DNA of 64,000 bases from Moniliella sp. 'wahieum' (GCA_003971905.1 RSEE01000107.1:124001-188000), one strand, 5' to 3'; positions 1 through 12,388 are shown, counted from the stretch's first letter. Notes: generated by a model from the letters alone, not told the origin. Made by a program: numbers and translations.

Positions 1-23
1 CCCGGCACCCGGCGTCAACGCCA

Positions 24-501
24 TTGGGACCACGATTGCTAGGCAGTGCCCACGCACAAGAACAAGAGCAAGAGCAAGAGCAAGAGAACGAACCATTGTG
101 GATGACGGCCGACTTGGCTATGCACCATCCTTTGGTCAGGTACCAACAAGAACGTATGGGCTTGGTTGTGCCACCTGATCCTGCCGCCCCGCTGTCCCCA
201 TCCTTCTCCAAGACCACGCGTCTGACCTCAACAACGTCCACCAACATCACTCCTACTACCACCGCCACCGGTTCAACCACCGACGGTGCGCTGTGTCCTG
301 CTCCTCTTTCTCGTGGAAAAAGTCGGGGGGGACCTGTACTGTTACCCGCAGCGCATCCGCGAAGGAGGCGACTACGTTTTTCTCTTGGTGGCTCTGGCTT
401 CGGTTTGGGCGGGCGGGCGCGCGGCGTGGGTCTTGTTCCCCCTCGTGCTCGTTGGAGCGGTGATACTGGCGTGGGCAGGCGAAGGCAGCTGTTCGGTCTG
501 A
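24..501 (+). CDS. 3' end of an unidentified gene, possible membrane protein
   Basis: Two plus-strand frames overlap here. The first (24-518) has a Gln-Glu repeat encoded by a CAAGAG hexamer, then a Thr/Ser-rich stretch. The second (286-501) gives two hydrophobic stretches around residues 28-40 and 45-62 separated by a short Gly/Arg loop, and ends at a stop at 499-501. A single protein that switches frame near 290, with a polar N-terminal part and a C-terminal membrane hairpin, would fit the frame breaks seen in other genes of this window. I do not recognise the family and the 5' end may lie outside the window. It could also be chance open frames. Confidence 0.25.
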
Positions 502-518
502 CTAGCCACAACGACTAA

Positions 519-2522
519 GTGACTCGGGACTAGTGACTCTGGAGGTTGGCTTTTGGAGAAGGGGGATGGACGATTGGTGATTGGTGACAGGTGATTGGCG
601 ATCCTTACCCAGTTCGTCTGACGTCCAACAACGCATCAGAAAGGCCCAAGGGGAAACAAAGAGCAAAAAACGGGTTTGGCTTCCGCCTTGCACGCTGGTT
701 GCTCTCCTCTTGTCCTGGGTTGGTAAGTTGAGCATGCAACAAATGTGGTTCGGCCACGGTGCATGCGGAACAGACGGATGGAGAGGGTACAAGCGAACAA
801 GGAAGACTACGCAAGACACAGAGAGATGGAGTTGGAGTTGCAATGCAAATACAGAAGATACAGATACAGATACACATCCAGGTCGGATCAGAATACTGGA
901 GAAAACAAAACGATGCCAAACGAGAGAAAAAGGGAACAAAGGGTCAGTTCAGTCCGTCCTTCGTGTCAACGATGCTCATGAATCGCATCGCTGCTCGCCG
1001 TCAAGGGAAGGCTCAGATGGTGGTGCATAGTAGAGCAGGCTCATAGTATGCCGTGGTCAAGCCACGTGCTCACAGCTCATAAAGGGATAGAATCATCTCC
1101 GCCAGACACTTGTATCAAGCACACACATACCATACTGGACAACAAAACAAAAAGAGCCAAGTCAGCAAATGTGCAATAAGGCAGACGTTTGGTCTGGAGC
1201 CTAGAGGGGGGGGGAAGGGTCATAAGTTTTTTTGGTATTTTGGGTGTCTTCACTGATCCTTCAGTAGCAGAACTGGATGATTCGAATCATACCCATGTGC
1301 GAGGTGCAGCGACTTACCATAACGAAAGGGGAAGAAACCAGGGCCCAAGGAAACCGGGCCAACGACCCGAGGGTCGAGCGTGGTCAGGCCAGGTTGCGTG
1401 TGGTGGTGTGTACCAACCCCCACGAGCTGGTTGGAGCTTCTGAAAAGCAAAAAAAAAAATAGCGCGGTGGAGGTCGGGCGGAACGGGAGCAACGTCTCTT
1501 ATGTTCCGCCAACGTGTGATCACTCGTGTCACATGTCACATGTCACACGTGATCACCTGGAAGAAACGGCGGGGGATTGTGGGGCCGGTGAGGCCGGTGA
1601 GAAGATGCATGCCTGATTTGTTGTGTCAATGAGCAAGCTGGTGGAGGACGGGCGAGCGACTAGAATACTGCGGTAACTTCGATAACCGGAATAACGATAC
1701 CCAGGTTGCAAAGAGATACAGACAAGAATGAAGTCGATGATCGATGAAGCTAGTAGGAGAAAAGACGAACCGAGACGCACAGACTGCTCGGTGCTGGGCT
1801 CTCGCACTCTCTACCTCTGCCCGCAGGATAGAGAGGAGCGAGGGCGGACAGCGACGCTCCCAAGCCGGCAAGGGGGTGCTGCTTCTCCCGAGAAAGAAGC
1901 AAGCGAAAGAAACCTACTCCCCACCGCCTTGAGAGCGTGAGGGCCTCAGTCGAAAGCGAATGTTGGGCTGGCAGTGTGGCGGCGAGCGTGTGTGCAGGAT
2001 GGGTGATGGTGGGGATGGGTGATCGGGTGCCGGATCTCCGTGTCGGATGAGCAGGTGATTAATGATTAAGCGGAAGCATGAAGCATGAAATCATCGATCA
2101 CCAATATGCAAACCCTCCCCAAACACACTGGCCTTTTGCTGCGGCACGAGTCACATGTCCACCCGTGGGTTACGCATCACTGCCGCCTCGCTCCTCGCCA
2201 GTGCCTCGCCCCTTCCTCCGCCTTCACGCGTCGCTGGCTCCGCGCCAGCAGTCACCCTTTGCTGCGTCAACCAGTCGATCGCTGGGCCACGTGCGGGGGT
2301 GCGGAAACGGCGATGGCGGTGGCGGTGGCGGTGGCGGGGGTGGCGGTTGGCGGTGTAGTGACAGCGGCAGTGACAGTCGCGGTGACGGTGATTCGTCGGC
2401 TGGGCCCGGACGCAGGGAAGACGGAGCGGCGATCATATTCATAAGTCAAAAGTGGTGCATGATGCCGCTTCCTCCGCTTCCTGCCTCGTCGTCTCTGCCT
2501 CCCCAACTCCGTCGCAGCCGCG
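519..2522. other. intergenic, 2.0 kb
   Basis: No convincing coding region. Open frames on both strands are short, overlap each other and match no family I know. The stretch holds a 7-bp tandem array at 1527-1547 inside a larger GTGATCAC inverted repeat and a CACGTG box near 1549. It also has a GGTGGC-rich purine stretch at 2305-2400, and it presumably carries the promoter of the downstream Zn2Cys6 gene. Confidence 0.5.
1527..1547. repeat. heptamer tandem array, TGTCACA x3
   Basis: Three perfect copies of TGTCACA, flanked by GTGATCAC on both sides, so the locus can also fold as an inverted repeat. Confidence 0.9.
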
Positions 2523-4817
2523 ATGGCTGAGCGCGCCACAGACAGCTCCGCCACGGGCCTCGCTCCCTCCGCACGTCTCGACGCCAACAGCTCCAGCGCG
2601 GACGCGCTCCTGCTCGTCGTTTGCCTGCCCCAACTTCGGCAAGGCGTCAGGCGAGACGACCTGCTGCGCCGCCACCTCGTCCGCGAGCAGCGCGCTGCGG
2701 TCGCTCCCCGTCTGCCTCGCCAAAAGTCGTGCAACAGTGCTCGCGCTCCAAGGCACGCTGCGACCTCGACTTGCCCTGCAGCCGCTGCCGCAAGAAGAAC
2801 AAGCAATGCGTCGTCCTCCCCCCTCCCATGCAAGCACCCTGACCGACTGTCTGCCTCTGCGCACAGTGTACCCGCGCAACTCCATGGGCGCCACCCATGC
2901 CGACGCGTTGGTCGGTAGAAGCCGGGGCAGCATGACGCCTGCCTCGGTCCCTGCCCCCGCTCCCGCACGCGCCCCGTCTGCTCGCACCAACGATAGTGAC
3001 GACGCCCACTCCCACACCTTCTCCTCCCCCCCAACCCCCAGCACCCCCCTGCCCCTTCCCAACCTCAGCCTCAGCCTCCACCCCAACCCCAACCCCAACC
3101 CCACTCCTGGATCGATCCTACCCACTATATGCGTGGAACGCCCCCCCAAACCATCATTGGGACCATCCGCCACTCACGCGCCGGATGACAGACAGCCCCC
3201 CCGCCACCTCGCGCATGGCCATCGCCAGCACACACCGCATCCCATGCAACCCATGCATCCCATGCATATCAGGCCCAACGGGGAAAACGCCCAAGAGGAT
3301 TCGCTCATTGCGGCTTCGCAGATGCTCTCTCCTTCCCAGATGGTTGTCCTCCCGCCCCTCGATGCGCTGCTCCTTCCTCTGGACGTCCCCATCCAGTCCG
3401 CACCGGATCTGGCTCCGCCCCCAAACTTGCCCCCATCGTCACGGGCTCGGGCGCGTTGCCCCCGACCGGTTTAACGCCGGGCCCTCTTTCTGCACGAAGC
3501 ACGGCGCTGCAGGTGCCAAACACGTTTGATTCTACCCAAGCCTGGCTTGCCGAACCTGTAGTCCCCTCGCCCATCCAGGGCATCGGACCCTTTTCAGCCC
3601 TTCGTGAATCGCTCGGTGCCGCATTCACGTTTCCCATTCCATCGGCCTTGGAACGCACCTTGGACCCTCTTCCCGGTACCGACCAAACTACGGAACCTGC
3701 CCACCTCTCTCCCCCGCGTGCGACCGAGAACACGACCGCCCCCAACCTAGGTGTTACCTCCACCGTCGCTCCCACCCCGGCGGTGGAGCCTGCCCAGGAC
3801 ACCTATCCTGTGGGAGAGGTGGACGACCCGCAATCCCAGACGGCCGCTGTTACACGGCACATCTGGCAATATGGAATCCAAGATGTGCGGGAGCTACCTG
3901 AGAATTTGGCGCGTGCGGCTGCCGCCCAACTGATCACCTATCCCACCCTGATGGTCTTGCCCGAACCCACCTCGCCCGTACCGCCATTTGTCTTTCGTCC
4001 CTGGCTCGCGCGCGTGCGTGTTGATCTTCCTGCCAGCCTGGCCATTGCGCGCAGCGTTCTGGCTGGCTACCTGGTACGCTTGCCCGCTAGCTTGTCTACT
4101 GTATGGGTGAGTATTGCTCGGGAATTGCATCGTCTTATTCGCTCGGCGCCCCAAACGGCCACTGGGAACGACCTGAACCTATTTGCTTCCACCTCCGCCT
4201 TGTGGCTCTACCTCGTGCTAGCGCTCCTGACCGAAGAGCCTGTGGCCGCCGAGTCGATCGATGACCAGGCGGTCAACTCGGGCCTGCATGCGCTCTCCAC
4301 CCTCGCTTCTTCCCTCTCGGTCCGTGTGCAGGACATGGACCAGGCCAACTACGGCGCGCGTGGCACCGGTCTAGGCACGGCCCAAGCAACAATGAGTTTT
4401 GATCGCTGGGGGTTGGTCGAATCGATGCGTCGGGTACTGTTTGCATCCTACTCTCTGCTCGTTCTGCAACGCTTGCGCGAAGGCGTCGAAGGGCTGCAGG
4501 GGACACTGGCAGGATCAGAACTGGTGATGGACGTGGCACTGCCAGCGGACGATTTGACATTCAACGCGACCACTGAAGCCGAGTGGATGCGGGCCTCTGT
4601 CGCGGCGCGGACACGCACGTCTCAAGCGCTCGTCGCACTGGGCGAACCAGTGCAAACGGCAGATCGGTTGCCCACCCTGCGCGACCTACTACGCGCACGC
4701 GCGTACACAACCAAGGGCGCTCCCTTAATGGACGTGTTTGCCCACGCAGACGAATTCACCAACGTCATTCTTGCCGTCGCGCTGGGCCTGGACGGCCTAG
4801 CGCAAGTACCCTGCTAA
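2523..4817 (+). CDS. Zn2Cys6 fungal transcription factor
   Basis: A nuclear DNA-binding regulator. Near residue 70 lies a complete zinc cluster with spacing CX2CX6CX5CX2CX6C (2730-2809, from SCN to KKNKQC). It is split by one missing base between its first two cysteines: the frame from ATG 2523 supplies RQKSCN and the next frame supplies CSRSKARCDLDLPCSRC. A Pro/Ser/Asn-rich linker follows in a third frame (2840-3470). A long uninterrupted frame (3456-4817) then carries the helical fungal TF middle-homology region and ends in DEFTNVILAVALGLDGL, typical of the family's C-terminus. A short intron may follow the zinc cluster, since KQC would continue naturally as VYPRN after an AG at 2868, but I found no good donor. 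Target genes are unknown. Confidence 0.8.
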
Positions 4818-4835
4818 CCCCACCTCCTCCGCTCG

Positions 4836-4870
4836 CGTCTCGCGTCTCGCGTCTCGCCTCTCGCCTCTCG
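4836..4870. repeat. heptamer tandem array, CGTCTCG/CCTCTCG x5
   Basis: Five copies of a 7-bp unit: the first three are CGTCTCG and the last two CCTCTCG. It lies just downstream of the Zn2Cys6 stop codon. Confidence 0.9.
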
Positions 4871-4878
4871 GCCCTTGG

Positions 4879-4903
4879 CTCTCCGCTCTCCGCTCTCCGC
4901 TCT

Positions 4904-4987
<84 letters not shown>

Positions 4988-4988
4988 G
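4879..4988. repeat. heptamer tandem array, CTCTCCG about 15 copies
   Basis: A nearly perfect run of CTCTCCG, interrupted once by a shortened unit near 4912. It is the longest heptamer array in the window and lies in the presumed 3' UTR. Confidence 0.95.
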
Positions 4989-6695
4989 CCTTTCTTGAGA
5001 CTGTACTTGATATCCGTTTTTGTTTTTACTTTCTTGTACTCATCTTTTGGGTCTCGGGTCTGGCTCCCCACCTCTTCGCGTATCATTCCTTTCCCTTCCC
5101 TCCCTGATTGCCTGTGCTACACGTTGTCTCTGTTTGGTATGGATCCGTCCTGACCAGCAGCCCCGTCCATTTCATAGACGTGTGTTCACCGGTTGCTCGA
5201 CCTAGGCTCGATTGGATACGTACGGCGACATGGTCAAGCACGGCGGGGGAGGCAGCGACGATTTGAAGCGCACAGAGTTGCGAGGGTTGTTGGCCAGCAC
5301 AGGCTGAGCTCGGAGTTTGTTGAACTCAACTCAACGTTGAACATTAAGGGTTCAAGTCTGCGCGGTGCAAACATGTGCCTTCCAAGCGAAGGTCGTCAAG
5401 TGATCGGATGAGGTATTAGTTCGAAACCATTTGCGATGAGCATACGTGCCCATGTCAGTCTACACGAGGCCGCAAACCGAAAGTTATTGCCTTGTCCAAA
5501 GCAAAGAGTGGACAGTAGTTCGCCCGCCTAGTCAGTCAGACCGGAGCCGAGCCGGACTGTCGCCTGGTGCCTCCCTCAGAACGAGAATTGGACCCTTGTG
5601 CGCATGCCTAGTTAGTCATTCTGTAGCCGAGCCCGCACCGCTACCTGGTATAGTAGCCGCCGCCACAATGACCGCAAACGTTACGCCAGTCTCGCATTGT
5701 TTTTTCCTCGTCCCAATAATGCACAATACCCTCCACCAAAATCCCCTGGCCCAAATGGCATGGATCTTCAGCCAGTTTATTCGGGTTTCTGTGTCGTGTA
5801 CCAAGTTCTGTCGCTTCAGTCTACATGCCTATATAGTACTCTTAGTTCGGAGAAGAGAAGGGTGCGTTCACACTCAAAGGAAAGGAGAGAGGGATTGGAG
5901 AACAGGGGGGTTCACAGGGTTCAGAACAGCGCACAGGCTTAAAGGTAGAAGCGGAAGTGGTGGGATTGTTGGATGAAAGGCAGGGGAAAAAAATGACATG
6001 CACATTCCTCGATCGCATGTGGGAGCGACACAAAGCAGAATGAGGCCTGAGGGACGGGGGGGATGTGTTTCACAGGTGAAAAGAACCGTGTTAATCATAC
6101 TTAGTATGGAGCCCCCAGACGAATGGGTAGCCACGCAGACCAGTGGGGGCAAAAGTGATAAACCACAGAGAGGGGTGTGCTTAGATGGGCACCATGGCGG
6201 GGAGCATCAAGAGGGCCACCGCGACCGAGGCAACGTTGCGCAAGACGGAGCGGGCAGGACCACGCGGATCCATCGCAGAGAGAGTTGAGAGAGTTGAAGT
6301 GACCACAGTAACAATCCCCCGTGGATTTGTGGGCATACTGGGAAGAGGGGGTGGAAGACGCTAACCAAGAGAAGGATGGAGATGGAGATGAGATAAGATG
6401 ATGAAGCTGAAGCTGGACATGGAGATGAGTGAACAGGATTAAATTGGCCCGGCAGCCCTACCAAGGTATTATCCTCGTCAACGTCTTCTTCCTCTTCGTC
6501 GACCGACTCGAGCGTGGTAGGGATCCTGGATCCAGGCACGTTGGAGAGTAGATTTTTGGTAGGGCCAGCTGAGCCTTGAGGTGCGAAGGGGGCAGGGTGG
6601 GTGATGGATGGAAACAGTAAGGAGCCCCGAGACGAGGAGAATGAACATGTGCGGGGTGGTGGTTGGAGGAGGATTCGACGTAGCCGACAGACCAA

Positions 6696-7454
6696 TCAGA
6701 ACCTCCCATTCACCTCCTGCCTCGCAGTCAGAAGGTTTTCCAGACGGAAGGAAATGGCTTCCGAGGCATCCAACAAGGAAGCCGGGGCGGTGGACAAGAT
6801 CGCATCCACATGAGTGCGCACCTTTTCTGCCATCTCGTTGGGCATGGTAGTTGAAGCCACGACGGACTTGGGGATGGATGGAGAAGAGATCGTGTGTTGA
6901 ATATCCCCATCCCCATCCTCATTCCCATTTTCCTTCGGCACAACGGCACGCTCAAACTGGGGAATTTCATTGGGTCCGACGAAGCTTTTCTTGGCATCGG
7001 TCTCGTCCACCAAACAGGGGGAACGTACGGGGCGGGAACAAATGGGGCGTGGTTGCGCCAGATGAGGTAATTGGTGTCGCCATGCTTCACGCTGAAAAAC
7101 ATGTTGACATCTGCAGGTACAAAGGAAGTGTATGTGAGTCACGAGCATCGTGGATCGGGAATAAGAGACGACATAAGAAGGGAGAGGGATAGATGCTGTC
7201 GCAGATTTGGGGGGAAGGGAGGGAGGGGGGACGAACGTACCAGAACCGAAACTGAATTCAAAGGATGAGGTACCAGAGATGCAGGACCAGTGCGGCGAGA
7301 GAGCGACATCAAGATCATGGGCAATGCGGGCGGTCGGAGCCAGGGTAGGATGTGAATGGATCAAGGCGTTGGAGAGAACGAGGAGAGCCTTGGACTGGGT
7401 TTCCGGGGTCAATCCCGAGGCAGAGGCAAGGACTTTCAAGTGTGGGAGAGTCAT
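6696..7454 (-). CDS. LC8-like dynein light chain with C-terminal extension
   Basis: Probably a small adaptor subunit of the dynein motor or of other dimeric complexes. Exon 1 (7240-7454) and exon 2 (from 7110 down) join across a GTACGT...CTGCAG intron. The joined product matches the LC8 plan: an N-terminal helix pair (TPETQSKALLVLSNALI, then ARIAHDLDVAL), then the beta core SPHWSCISGTSSF...NMFFSVKHGDTNYLIW. This corresponds to WHCIVGxxFGSYVTHE...IYFYLG in LC8. Family members are about 90 residues; this one continues about 100 residues in a Ser/Pro/acidic tail. One missing C in a C run near 7010 shifts the frame before the tail. The 3' end is uncertain: a GTGAAT donor near 6710 could lead to an acidic exon at 6460-6560. 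Confidence 0.55.
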   Translation of the reverse strand: MTLPHLKVLASASGLTPETQSKALLVLSNALIHSHPTLAPTARIAHDLDVALSPHWSCISGTSSFEFSFGSGTFVPPPSLPPKSATASIPLPSYVVSYSRSTMLVTHIHFLCTCRCQHVFQREAWRHQLPHLAQPRPICSRPVRSPCLVDETDAKKSFVGPNEIPQFERAVVPKENGNEDGDGDIQHTISSPSIPKSVVASTTMPNEMAEKVRTHVDAILSTAPASLLDASEAISFRLENLLTARQEVNGRF

Positions 7455-8676
7455 GGTGGACACACGAGGGACGGAAAGGAGAGCAATGGTGTACTGGGTC
7501 GGGGAAATGTGGAGAAGAGGTTGCGAGCAAGGCAGGGAGGCTGAGAACACGAAAAGGTATGTTGGAGAGTGGTAGGGAGAAAAGGGGTAGCTGATGCAAA
7601 GAGAAGGATGGAAGAGATATATATACATGACCTCGCCGATCATACAAACGGTATGTATCAACCAATGTCTTTGCTCTGTGGGTAACAGTCAGACTTTTGA
7701 GCTATGGGTTGGGCAGGAAGGCACAGCCCAGCCGGTGCTAATGGAACGGGAGGTGTGGTAGCCACTCGAGGGCAGCCGCGACACGAGCGTGTTTTATGAG
7801 ACGAGAGGGTATCATCGTCGCACGGTTGTGAGTCTGCCGGTCACAGCGCAGCTTGGTATGCACGGTTCGCTATCACCTGTGCCAGTGTGCATCATAATGT
7901 GCTCTATCTCTGCTGCGCTCCACGAACAGAGGGGGGAGGGTGGCTGTCGCATCGATTTTCTCGAGCTGAGCTAGCCGATTGTGCTCTCCACCAGCCTGTC
8001 GCGCCATATATTAAGGCGGCTGCGCCCCACCCCCCTTGCCTCAGCGGCGGACAAACGGGGGGATTGTGGTGGTGCCCTCATAGCGACCCGACACTGACTT
8101 ATGTGCCGCTCACATCCGGCCACAGCGAAAACGATAATGCCAACCACTAACAAAACGAAGCGTTTTCCTCATACACACGCCACATCACACGCCCGCCGCG
8201 CTTGTCCTCTGCTCGCCCACACCCCAGACGTTCACACCCACATGCACGCCATTTGAGGGTTGATTATAACGCCGACTACCCTCTTGATTGAGCACTACCA
8301 CCACAGTGACCGAATGACTGATGAAGAATGGCGAGAGGTGCGATGAGATGGGGGAGAATGATGGCGACTGCGTACAAAAATAAGCCCTTTCAGCGATTGC
8401 TATGCCTGCGTAATGCAGCAGAATGCTGCTAAGGATTGCGTGGTGAAAAGGTATCACGACAGATTGTGGTCTCACGATCGTACAGCTCCACGAGCTCTGT
8501 TATTCTCAGTTCGATTCTGGGCGCAGTCACTTTTTGGCCCGTGGGGCTTGCGGGCGGCGAGGCGTTACGTAAGAGCGCCACGTGCGTGCACCATGCGGTG
8601 GAGATAGACCAAGGCTGTTCGGGCTGAACTGCGAAGCGCGGCCGGGACTCTACTTCTCTTCCCCCCCAACCCCATC
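7455..8676. other. intergenic, divergent promoter region
   Basis: Lies between the divergently transcribed LC8-like gene and the four-helix membrane gene. A TATATATA stretch occurs at 7618-7626, 164-172 bases upstream of the LC8 start codon on the minus strand, where it could be a TATA element. No coding region seen. Confidence 0.4.
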
Positions 8677-9378
8677 ATGGCCGAGCTGAGTGCGTTTGAC
8701 GACCGTGTGCTTGGTCTGCCCCTACGCCTCGGCCTGGCCCAGCGTCTGCCCCCGCCCCTCCTGGCGTTGGAGCTGCAGAGCGTGCTGGCCTTCACTGCGG
8801 TACGCCCCCTCCCCCCTCGCGGCCCCGTGCCCAAGGCCGAGCAGCGGGCCACCTGACTTTTGTTCTGTGTGGACTAGGGTGCGGCGCTTCTGACAGGGGT
8901 AAACTACTGGCCTGCCTACGCGTTCCCCCTTGCCCTGTTTGGCTTGGTGGTCGCGGCGCTTGCTGCTGACGCCCCGCGCGGTGCGGTGGTACGGCTGCTG
9001 GTACATTTTGGGTATTTGGAGATGGCATCGCTTGTGTTGGACGTCGTTTGGCTCCTGTCGAACACGGATAAGGAAAAGGACGCATCCACCTCCCGGTACG
9101 CTTCCTTTGCCGTCGGCCTGACCATGTGCCTCAAGCTGCTCGTGCTTGTCAAGGTGGCGGAACAACTACAGGAGGCCAACGTGCTGGGAGTCCCACCAGG
9201 CGGTGGCTTACCTGGCCCCATTGGCTCCACCTCTCTCCCATCCGCCTTTCCCGCAAGACAGACACGTACGTCGACTGGATACGAGGCATTCCTCCCACCC
9301 CAAGACGGTCCTGGGTACCGTGATGGAGGCCATACGTACGAGTACGACGCCGAGGCACTGGATAGTGCGGCCCGGTGA
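8677..9378 (+). CDS. four-helix membrane protein, AGTRAP-like
   Basis: A predicted integral membrane protein of about 207 residues. Exon 1 (8677-8799, 41 codons) joins exon 2 (8878-9378) in phase 0 through a 78-base intron (GTACGC...ACTAG). Hydrophobic segments fall at about residues 28-46, 52-70, 81-99 and 115-132. A polar, Gly/Pro-rich tail of about 70 residues follows and ends in Tyr/Asp-rich sequence. The order (short loop, VLDVVWLL, basic/acidic loop, FAVGLTMCLKLLVLVKV) resembles type-1 angiotensin-receptor-associated proteins, which are small four-helix membrane proteins; this is a resemblance of pattern, not a proven homology. The start at 8677 has a good context (CATCATGG) and no alternative upstream. 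No frame break is needed. Confidence 0.65.
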
Positions 9379-11437
9379 CTACGGTGTTTGACTCAGAGGC
9401 GCCCTCGGCAGCACATGACATTCAGCCAGTCAAGCTTCCCTCGCCATGATCGCCATGATCCTATTCTGTATGGCGCGGGGGACAACTGAGGGTAGTTGGA
9501 ATCTCTCTGTACAGAGGCGGCACGCTAAAGGTGGCGATATTGATCCGGCATGTAAGCCAGGACGCGCAGTGCAACTAGGACCCCTTTGGCTTGCGTATCG
9601 GACAAACAAATAGGAGAGTTCCGCTGGTGCGGGCGCGGTGAGCGCTTTGGGAGCACAATTTGGCCACAGAAGCGCAGTGCCCACGGCGTCCCATCTTCTT
9701 GCCTTTGCGGCGCTCCAGGGGTAGACTTATGCTTTGTGAACATTGTCCGGGTATGGAGGCGACTGGCCCAGCCGGCAGTGGATGTCACGGCCAGTTACAA
9801 CAACTATTTCGAAACGCGTCAGGGTTCGTGGCTCTCGGAGCACCGTACATGCCAGTTCATAGTCGTCCACCGATATATCTCTTGGGCAACTAACCCCCTG
9901 CCGCCTTCAGGTTGTTTTCCTAATGTCACGATCTCCAAAGATGCCATCTGGGACAGTTCCGGTCCTTCGCAGTGCACTTGTCCATCACTTCCTCGCGATG
10001 AACCTACACAATCGATCGACTTTTTGACCCCGTCCGTCGATCGTCCTGCACCTTCAGGTGACCTTCCCTTGGCCAAGTACCCTGCTGGCTACCGTGCGTT
10101 TCCATCAATTGATGGAAGGTTGACCTGCTTCAACCATTAAATTCGTCGCTAGGGTCCTCACTCTCTCCCCATCCTTCCCATCCTACAAAAGGTGAGAGGG
10201 AAGAGGACGTTCCCACTCTCTTCCCAGCCGCAAGCATTCCACCAACACCAGTCTCAGCCTTGGAGCCGCAATGGCACTAGGCTTCTGTTGCAAAGCTTCG
10301 ACCCGACAACACACGGTCTCAGCAGCAAGCGACGACGCAAAGAGAGGAAAGAAGATACTTGGGTAAGAGAAGTATAAGAGGGAGACAAGTGGTCACTGTT
10401 ACACTGTTACAAGGAAGAAAGTTAGTTCGAGTACGTCCCCGCCAGTGCCGGTGACATGTGACATGTCCATTCAACAACAACCATGCATCACCACTTGAGC
10501 ACGCAGGGGGTCTCCTGTCCTGCGTTTCTCCTGTCGCCAGATGCAAATCGATAATATACTTTCAGCCTCCTCTCGAGCAGCCGAAGAACCAGCGCTGCTC
10601 GAGAGCGAATGGGCCTCGTTGGGACGCGATGGTACATGTCAGATACAGGAGGCTGCCGTCGGGGCTTGCTCGCGCTGGTGGGGGTAGGGGGAGGGTGGCA
10701 GAAGATGAATGGAATGGCTAGGCGGGCTACAGGCGTGGTCGCTGTCCGATCTTGGCATCTCAGAGTATACATCTCAGAGATTAGGATTATCAATGCCGAT
10801 TATGGCCTCCTGTCCTGACGCTCCGACAAGCTCACGCTTTGACATTCGACCCTGCCTGCGTCCTGCTGCGTCTGGTCCCCCCGGGCCAACCTAAACCTAC
10901 GGCGCCAGCAGCGACGGGCGGGGTGCGCCAGGACGACGGGCAGGCGGGCCGTGTGGGGCAGGACAGGCCGAGGGCGCGGCGCATGCGACTGTCCCCGTGG
11001 TCGCGGTGTTGGCGGTCCCAGCGGGTGCTTCGCGCTGGCGCCGGCGGGGCTGCGAGTGGCTAAATGCTAACGCCTGCGCACGGAGGCTATGCCTTTCCGG
11101 CCGCACGTGAATAGCAAGGGAACCGAGAGTAGACTAGGAAATGCAGAATGGATGACGGGTGGCGGGTGCGTAAACCATCCCAACGTGGGCTAGGGTTGGC
11201 GCTTGTCCCCCAGCCACTGCCCTGTGCGCTCGCTGACCGTCTGGGACCTGTGCTGTGCTATAACATGTAGCAACAGCACCTTTCCTCTGGCCAAGTATGG
11301 GCCGTCGCGTGCTGCTGGCCACGCTCTGGTACCCGCCTCCCCCTCCGACCGGTTCCAAGTCTTTAAAATGCCCCGCCCACCTCCATCGGGATCTCCCCAT
11401 CCCCCCCCCATACCTTGCCCCCCCTCGCCTGTGCACC
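9379..11437. other. intergenic, 2.1 kb, with one doubtful ORF
   Basis: An open frame at 9586-10140 (184 codons, +) ends in a Pro/Ser/Asp-rich segment. It has no recognisable domain and no neighbouring splice signals, so I do not call it a gene. The rest holds a two-copy GTGACAT duplication at 10451-10464 and a GC-rich stretch at 10850-11060. The promoter of the phosphatase gene should lie in the last few hundred bases, which are C-rich up to the ATG at 11438. Confidence 0.35.
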
Positions 11438-12388
11438 ATGGACGCCTACCACACCCTCCATCTCTCCAAGGAAGGCTTCTCCTCCGAGCTGCTGGCCAAG
11501 TACGACACGTTCGTGTTTGACTGTGACGGTGTTCTCTACCGCATCGACACGCCCATTACGGGCAGTGCCGATGCGCTGGCCTACCTCCGCTCGCAGGGCA
11601 AGAAGGTACTGTTTGTCACGAACAATGCGTCCGTCTCGCGCGCGACCTATCTCAAAAAGTTTGCCAAGCTCGGCATTGAGGTGCACGAGGACGAGATGAT
11701 CTCTTCGGCGTACGCGGGCCGTGTACGTTTCCCAAGTACTCAAGATCAAGCAGCAAGAGCGCAACAAGGTCTATGTGCTGGGCATGGAGGGCATTGAGCA
11801 TGAGCTCGACCTCGAAGGCATCGAGCAATTGGCGGCACAAGATACTTACCACCGTTCTGCCGGTCTGCCCTCGGACCATCCCTTTGAGACCCTCGCTGCC
11901 CCAGGCACCATCGATCCAAAGGTAGGAGCGGTCATTGTGGGCTTTGACATTGATCAGAACTATGCCAAGACAGCCAAGGCGGCCAAGTACGTGATGGACC
12001 CCGAGGTACACTTTATCCTCACCAACGAGGACACCACCACACCGGCCATTGGCGGTCCTTGGCCGAGGCCGGCGCGACCGTCGCGCCCATCATCAACTCG
12101 ACTGGACGCCAGCCAATCGTGATAGGTAAACCGCACCAGCCGATTCTGGGCTGTGTCGTGCGCGCTCACAATGTCGATCCTACCCGCGCCATCTTTTTTG
12201 GCGATCGACTCGATACCGATATCCCCTTTGGTCAACGCGCTGGGTTTGCCCAGTGCCTCGTCCTCAGTGGTATCACCTCCAAGGCCGTGCTCGACCGACC
12301 AGACCGCCCCATCACTCCCACGTATGTTGCTAAGGACATTGCTACCGCCGTCGACTTGGCTGGACACGTGCCGGACAAGTGGCACTAA
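11438..12388 (+). CDS. PHO13: HAD-family phosphatase, PHO13 / phosphoglycolate phosphatase type
   Basis: A cytosolic Mg-dependent phosphatase of the 4-nitrophenylphosphatase/phosphoglycolate phosphatase group, which removes toxic side products of glycolysis such as 2-phosphoglycolate. Visible motifs: DxD motif FDCDGVLYR near residue 30, motif II FVTNNAS near 67, conserved GKPHQPILG, and motif IV FFGDRLDTDIPFG. The product of about 316 residues equals the family length. Two frame switches are required. One is near 11718, where an extra G separates SSAYA from VYVSQVLK; the other is near 12052, before SLAEAGATV. Conserved family sequence resumes directly after both, so they look like sequence errors. 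The start at 11438 gives the normal N-terminus; an in-frame upstream GTG at 11297 is not needed. Confidence 0.88.

Larger units (their letters stand above)
4818..6695. other. intergenic, 1.9 kb, with two heptamer arrays
   Basis: The first 170 bases after the Zn2Cys6 stop are two 7-bp tandem arrays. The rest shows no supported gene. A possible last exon of the minus-strand dynein light-chain gene, acidic with an EEEEDVDEDN run, lies around 6460-6560 but its splice sites are unclear. Confidence 0.45.

Noticed and set aside
9586-10140. Plus-strand frame of 184 codons
   Set aside because: Somewhat protein-like C-terminus but no domain, no neighbouring exons and no homology I can recall; left as part of the intergenic region.
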